Positions 49,565 through 53,739 of a DNA stretch of 53,739 bases are shown in pieces. Position numbers and translations under genes: made by a program. Location: contig VRUH01000005.1 of NCBI GenBank assembly GCA_019456185.1, positions 1-53,739 of the forward strand, read 5' to 3'. Every line of letters starts with the position of its first letter. The stretch's first letter is position 1. Under the pieces are notes generated by a model, which saw nothing but the letters and a program-made list of their open reading frames with translations, ran no database searches and was not told the DNA's origin. The DNA comes from Candidatus Glassbacteria bacterium (lineage in GTDB: Bacteria; Gemmatimonadota; Glassbacteria; GWA2-58-10).

Positions 49565-51916
49565 ATGAGACTTTTTACCTTCTTCGGTTCAAGCCTGGTT
49601 GTATGCATGGCGCTTGTTTTGCTTTTAACCGGTTGCGCGTTGCTCCAGAAAGGCGATCCGGCGGGCTATGAGGGCCGTGGGCTGAGCTACGAGGGAGTGG
49701 ATTTCTCGGTCCTCGAGGGCCAGGTGATCGTGCTCGATCCAGGCCACGGCGGCAAATACACAGGAGCCGTGGGGCGGGGAGGGCTTACCGAGAAAGAGGT
49801 CAATCTCGCTGTTGCGCACACGTTGCGTAACCTGCTGGCCGGCTACGGGGCACGCGTGGTCATGACCCGCACCGGAGATATTGACCTCCTGCCCGAGAGC
49901 GGCGGCAGCCTTCGCGATGATCTCGCCGCACGGGTTACCGTCGCTGACAGTCTCGCCTCCGGGGCGATCTTCATCTCGATCCATCACAACAACCTCGGTA
50001 CACCCGATACGAGACACAACCAGACAGAAATCTACTATAAGATGGGCGACCTGGGGCCCTCGCTGGACCTGGCCCGTTATATCCACCGCCAGATGATCCG
50101 CAGTGTCGGCCTGCCCCGCTCATATATCCTGCCCGGCAACTACTACGTCCTGCGCAACAACCGTCACCCGGCGGTCCTGGGTGAGGCCAGCTACCTAAGC
50201 CATCCGGGCGTGGAAAAGAAACTCTCCGGACAAAACGCCCGTCAGCTCGAGGCCTACGCCTATCTGCTGGGGATTGTCGATTACCTCTCCGGCGGCGTAC
50301 CGATGGTGGACAGCCTGATGTTCGAGGGTTCCAGCCCGGTCCAGGACCCCTGGCCGCAGCTGGTGGCCCGGGTCTACGACCAGAGCACCGGTGTCGGCGT
50401 GGACCCGCAGCGCGTGGAAGTGGAAATCGATGGCCGGGATGTGCCTGCGGACTATGATCTCCGCAGCGGCGCCCTGCGCGCCCGGCCCTCGCAGCCGCTG
50501 GCCAATGGCCGTCACCGGGCGGTTGTACGCGCCCGCAACCTTCGCGGCAACGCCGCCCGTCAGGCGGAAATAGATTTTTACGTCACTGTCCCGCCGGGCT
50601 GGATCAGGCTGACATCCAGTCTCAGCCGCGCCCCGCTCGATGGTCTCACCCCGCTGCGGATAACCGCCGTGGTCGGGGACATGTGGGGCCGCCCGGTGGC
50701 CGAGGGCACGGAGGTGCTGTTCGTCTTCAACGACCCCAACGTTCCCACCCGCGCGGTCCCGGTCCGGGGCGGACAGGCGTCGGTGGTCGTTACCCCGGCG
50801 GCCAACCGCGATTTCACGGTCGAGGTATCCTGCGGCGACCTCAGCGAGAATATAACTGTCCCCCTCGGCGAACCGCGACAGGCGGTGCTGGTCTTGCAGG
50901 TGACCGACCCGGAAGATGCTCCGCTGGAGGGCGTAAACGTGCGCCTTGATGGTGCGGGTATGTATAAAACCTCGTCTGACGGGTACCTCAGCCTGGAGGG
51001 TTTCGACAGCGGGGAAATTGAAATGTCTCTCAGTCGCAGGGGCTATGTCCCCCGTACCGAGACGGTTGCCCTTACTCCCGGCCGGACCAGTCTGGTGCAG
51101 GTCTCGCTGGAGCGCGCGCTGGGTGGTGTGCTCCATGGCCGAAAAGTCGTGATCGACCCCGCCGGCGGACTCGCCGATCCGGGCGCTGTCGGACGCGACG
51201 GGACCCGCGAGGCCGATATCAACCTGGCGGTGGCGAATCTGCTGGCCGACTACGTTCGCCGTGCCGGAGCCGAGGCGGCCCTGACCCGCGGCGGCGAGGA
51301 CTCGCCGGGAGCATGGGAACGGGCCTGGCGCACGGAAAACCACGACGGCGATATCCTGATCTCGATCAATCACGGCGGCAGGCCCGGCAAAAATACGGTC
51401 CCGCCGACTGTGGTCCACCACTATCCCGGCAGTGTGAACGGGCAACGGCTGGCCGGCGAGATAGCGTCGTCGCTCAAGGGATTCGCCGGGCGGCCATGGT
51501 CCGGCGCAGTCCAGGGTTACGAGCGGATAATCCAGCAGGTGTCGGCTCCCGCTGTCTGGGTCCGGGCCGCATCGGTGGAGGACCCCGTGGCGGAAAAGCT
51601 GCTGGCCGCCCCCGCGGGTCAGCGGGCCGAAGCCCTGTCGATATTCGAGGCCGTTGTCCGCTATTTCGGCGCCGGCCGCGCGCAGTCGGGCGTTATCGCC
51701 GGGCGGATCAGCGATGGACGCGGGGGAGTGATCGCCGGGGCGCTGGTTACAGTCGATGGCTGGCTGCCGGCCCAGACCGACGAGACCGGCAAGTTCGCGT
51801 TCACGACTCTGAGTACGGAAGTTCATACTATCGAGGTCAACTACCGGGGTGAAAGCTGGCAATCCGGTCCGGTCGAGCCGGGACGCAAGCTGGAGGTTGT
51901 GCTTCAGATCCAATAA
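49565..51916 (+). CDS. Lipoprotein N-acetylmuramoyl-L-alanine amidase with second degenerate amidase domain
   Basis: A 783-residue exported lipoprotein (lipobox LLTGC, Cys24). Residues about 50-235 form an Amidase_3 domain that cleaves the amide bond between MurNAc and the stem peptide: zinc ligands His61 (DPGHGG), Glu76 (GLTEKEVNL) and His140 (SIHHNN), and catalytic Glu207 (VLGEASYLSHP). A beta-rich linker with two Ig- or CarboxypepD-like modules follows (about 260-515). Residues about 520-705 are a second Amidase_3-like domain in which these positions are Gly534, Glu549, Asn602 and Arg667, so it cannot be active. A carboxypeptidase-regulatory-like domain ends the protein. Start: ATG 49565 has GGAG five bases upstream; ATG 49526 has none. 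It is coupled (18 bases) to the hexosaminidase. Confidence 0.9.
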   Translation: MRLFTFFGSSLVVCMALVLLLTGCALLQKGDPAGYEGRGLSYEGVDFSVLEGQVIVLDPGHGGKYTGAVGRGGLTEKEVNLAVAHTLRNLLAGYGARVVMTRTGDIDLLPESGGSLRDDLAARVTVADSLASGAIFISIHHNNLGTPDTRHNQTEIYYKMGDLGPSLDLARYIHRQMIRSVGLPRSYILPGNYYVLRNNRHPAVLGEASYLSHPGVEKKLSGQNARQLEAYAYLLGIVDYLSGGVPMVDSLMFEGSSPVQDPWPQLVARVYDQSTGVGVDPQRVEVEIDGRDVPADYDLRSGALRARPSQPLANGRHRAVVRARNLRGNAARQAEIDFYVTVPPGWIRLTSSLSRAPLDGLTPLRITAVVGDMWGRPVAEGTEVLFVFNDPNVPTRAVPVRGGQASVVVTPAANRDFTVEVSCGDLSENITVPLGEPRQAVLVLQVTDPEDAPLEGVNVRLDGAGMYKTSSDGYLSLEGFDSGEIEMSLSRRGYVPRTETVALTPGRTSLVQVSLERALGGVLHGRKVVIDPAGGLADPGAVGRDGTREADINLAVANLLADYVRRAGAEAALTRGGEDSPGAWERAWRTENHDGDILISINHGGRPGKNTVPPTVVHHYPGSVNGQRLAGEIASSLKGFAGRPWSGAVQGYERIIQQVSAPAVWVRAASVEDPVAEKLLAAPAGQRAEALSIFEAVVRYFGAGRAQSGVIAGRISDGRGGVIAGALVTVDGWLPAQTDETGKFAFTTLSTEVHTIEVNYRGESWQSGPVEPGRKLEVVLQIQ

Positions 51917-51934
51917 ACCAAAGGAAGGTGAACC

Positions 51935-53739
51935 ATGAACAGGCTTCTGCTCGCTCTTTCAGTTGTACTTCTCACCGCATTCTCCAGCCTCATCGGCGCG
52001 TCATCAACCGAACTGTGGCAGTCCGGTATCCCGCTGATCCCATATCCCCGGCAGGTCGAAACCGGGGGCGCTGCTTTCGAGTTCGACGCAAGGGTCTATA
52101 TCGCGACTGACAGCGATGCCGGCAGCCAGGTCCGGTTCGCCGCCGGGGAACTGGGACGCATCCTGCGCGAAGAGTTCGGCGCTGAGACGGCAACTTCAGG
52201 TTCCAGCCCGCTTGTTCGCCTCACAACCTCCGCTGCGCCAGCCGAATTAGGCGAGCAGGGTTACCGGTTAGAGACTTTTGCCGACAGCGTGGTGATCCGG
52301 GCCAATACGCCGCAGGGGTTGTTCTATGGAGTCCAGACTCTGGCGCAGGTAATTCAGCCCGCACGCGATGGCTGGGTGGTGAAGGGCGTGAAAATCACCG
52401 ACTGGCCGGATATCAGGCTCAGGGCGGTGCACTACGACACCAAGCATTTTCAGGAGAAAACGGACTGCGTGCGGAATTTCATCCGCACCCTGGCCCGCTA
52501 CAAAATCAACATGCTGATCTGGGAGTGGGAAGACAAGTTCGCCTACGAAAGCCACCCGGAAGTCGGCGCGCCCGGAGCGTTTAACAAGCAGGAGATGCAG
52601 GAGCTTACCCGCTACGCCCGCCAGTACCATATCCAGATCGTCCCGCTGGTGCAGGGCCTGGGCCATGTCAGCTTTATCCTGAAACATCCCGAAAACAGGC
52701 ACCTTCGCGAGCTGCCCGCCAACAACTGGGGGTTCTGCCCGCTGCGCGAGGGCACCTACGAGATGGAGTTCGACCTGATCAAAGAGGCTATCGAGGCCAC
52801 GCCCGGCTCCGGGTATTTCCATATCGGCTGCGATGAGACCTACGTGCTGGGTAAAGGAGTGGAGTGCGGCTGCAAGGCGAAAATGGAGGAGGTCGGCCGC
52901 TACGGGCTGAAGGCAATCTATATCAACCGGATCGCCGCCTATGTTAAAAAGCTGGGCCGAAAGCCCCTTTCCTGGGCCGGGGGGTATCAGCCCGAGGAGA
53001 AAGTGAAGCCGGTGAAAGGATTGATGACCCCGGGCGGTTACAATGAGGAACTGGACAAGGAAGCGCTCGCCAAAGGCTACCCGTTTTATATCTATGACCC
53101 GAACCCGGGGATCGAGCACCTGTTCCTGCCCTATTTCTACCGCGAGACAGAATACAACCAGTACGGCTCTCATCTGGAAAGGTCCTACGGGCGGCTCGCC
53201 CCGGCGGCGCTCTCCGGAAAATTCGAGGGGATGATCTCCACGTCCTGGAACTGCTCCGGCGTGCACAACCAGGGCTGGATGCTCCGTTACATCACCGCCG
53301 CCGAGTACTCGTGGAGCGGCGCAAACCCCGGGCTGGACGAGTTTACCGACAAGTTTTTTGTCAGCTACTACGGCGGGCAAAGCAGCGATGTGCGCGAGTT
53401 ATATGAACTGCTCAACCGGGCCAGCTATTTCTACATGAGCTCGTTCGAGCGTAAAGTCTGGCACTGGGGAGAGGTCGGCAAGACCCACCTCCCGGACCTT
53501 CCCCGCGACGATGTCGAGTACGACCCGTACTGGAAAACCGAGTACGCTGAGCGCCTGAGCGCCTCGCGCGAGATCCTGCCGAAAATGGCGCGGGCGAAGG
53601 AAATCTGCCTGGCCAATCAGCAACTGGGAGCTAAAAACGCCTACGATTTCGAGTTGTTCGGCCTGCTCGCCGAGCTGTTCGAGCACACGGCCAATACCTA
53701 CTTGGCGCTCTCCAGTCTGGAAAGCTCGATCACCCAGGC
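51935..53739 (+). CDS. GH20 beta-N-acetylhexosaminidase, cut by window edge
   Basis: 601 codons are visible and the stop is beyond base 53739. A signal peptide (about residues 1-22, LLLALSVVLLTAFSSLIGA) is followed by the GH20 N-terminal GH20b-like domain (about 28-140; PLIPYPRQVETG, TPQGLFYGVQTLAQV) and the catalytic TIM barrel. The catalytic Asp-Glu pair is Asp300-Glu301 in FHIGCDETYVLG, and the early barrel strand IRLRAVHYDTKHF replaces the usual 'RG..lD..R'. Such enzymes release terminal GlcNAc or GalNAc from glycans, chitin fragments or muropeptides. AAGGAAGG lies just before the ATG. It is probably co-transcribed with the amidase, suggesting joint processing of peptidoglycan-like polymers. 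Confidence 0.9.
   Translation, partial: MNRLLLALSVVLLTAFSSLIGASSTELWQSGIPLIPYPRQVETGGAAFEFDARVYIATDSDAGSQVRFAAGELGRILREEFGAETATSGSSPLVRLTTSAAPAELGEQGYRLETFADSVVIRANTPQGLFYGVQTLAQVIQPARDGWVVKGVKITDWPDIRLRAVHYDTKHFQEKTDCVRNFIRTLARYKINMLIWEWEDKFAYESHPEVGAPGAFNKQEMQELTRYARQYHIQIVPLVQGLGHVSFILKHPENRHLRELPANNWGFCPLREGTYEMEFDLIKEAIEATPGSGYFHIGCDETYVLGKGVECGCKAKMEEVGRYGLKAIYINRIAAYVKKLGRKPLSWAGGYQPEEKVKPVKGLMTPGGYNEELDKEALAKGYPFYIYDPNPGIEHLFLPYFYRETEYNQYGSHLERSYGRLAPAALSGKFEGMISTSWNCSGVHNQGWMLRYITAAEYSWSGANPGLDEFTDKFFVSYYGGQSSDVRELYELLNRASYFYMSSFERKVWHWGEVGKTHLPDLPRDDVEYDPYWKTEYAERLSASREILPKMARAKEICLANQQLGAKNAYDFELFGLLAELFEHTANTYLALSSLESSITQ

Overview
The window looks like a chromosome segment of a GC-rich (about 60% by eye), free-living, Gram-negative bacterium of the FCB type, possibly an uncultured candidate phylum. 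The clues are a very large TonB-dependent receptor with an N-terminal carboxypeptidase-regulatory domain, a PorV/UPF0164-like outer-membrane protein beside a secreted giant with a C-terminal sorting-like domain, several lipoproteins, and ExbB/ExbD/TonB. Visible promoters follow the TTGACA-17-TATAAT rule, not the Bacteroidota TTTG/TAnnTTTG rule. No phylum can be fixed from the sequence alone. There are no rRNA or tRNA genes, no CRISPR array, no phage and no transposase gene.

Layout. 1-169: start of a glycerate kinase running off the left edge. 442-1042: an RelE/ParE-type toxin-antitoxin pair with a clean promoter and operator. 1229-3578: tsaD and a cysteine desulfurase under one promoter. 3585-7376: an overlapping envelope-protein pair, a STAS protein, an SH3 protein and an orphan protein. 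7617-15899: outer-membrane block of PorV-like protein, 1157-residue secreted protein and TonB-dependent receptor, with a cluster of extragenic palindromic repeats. 15954-19558: the energising system (exbB, two exbD, two tonB paralogues). 19646-22612: a BASS-family transporter translationally coupled to two oligopeptide-type ABC ATPases with no permease. 22689-25862: HU, a TolC-like channel and a PHP phosphoesterase. 25910-31973: lepA, then trkH, trkA and a NYN-domain protein.

31977-49476 is a 17-kb surface-polysaccharide locus, all on the minus strand and mostly tightly packed: a polyprenyl-phosphate sugar-1-phosphate transferase, an SDR epimerase, four family-4 glycosyltransferases (one fused to a DUF218/YdcF domain), a DUF4330-like protein, an AsnB-like amidotransferase, a WbpD-like acetyltransferase, a WbpI/WecB-like epimerase, a sulfatase-fold protein with Thr at the nucleophile position, and a membrane glycosyltransferase with TPRs. 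Together they suggest a glycan with amidated diacetamido-uronic acid. 49485-53739 runs the other way: a lipoprotein amidase carrying a second, apparently dead amidase domain, followed by a GH20 hexosaminidase that runs off the right edge.

Most original leads: the tandem active/dead amidase, the glycosyltransferase-DUF218 fusion, a 258-bp perfectly identical tract between otherwise diverged tonB genes, two genes that appear to start at CTG, and the BASS-OppDF operon.
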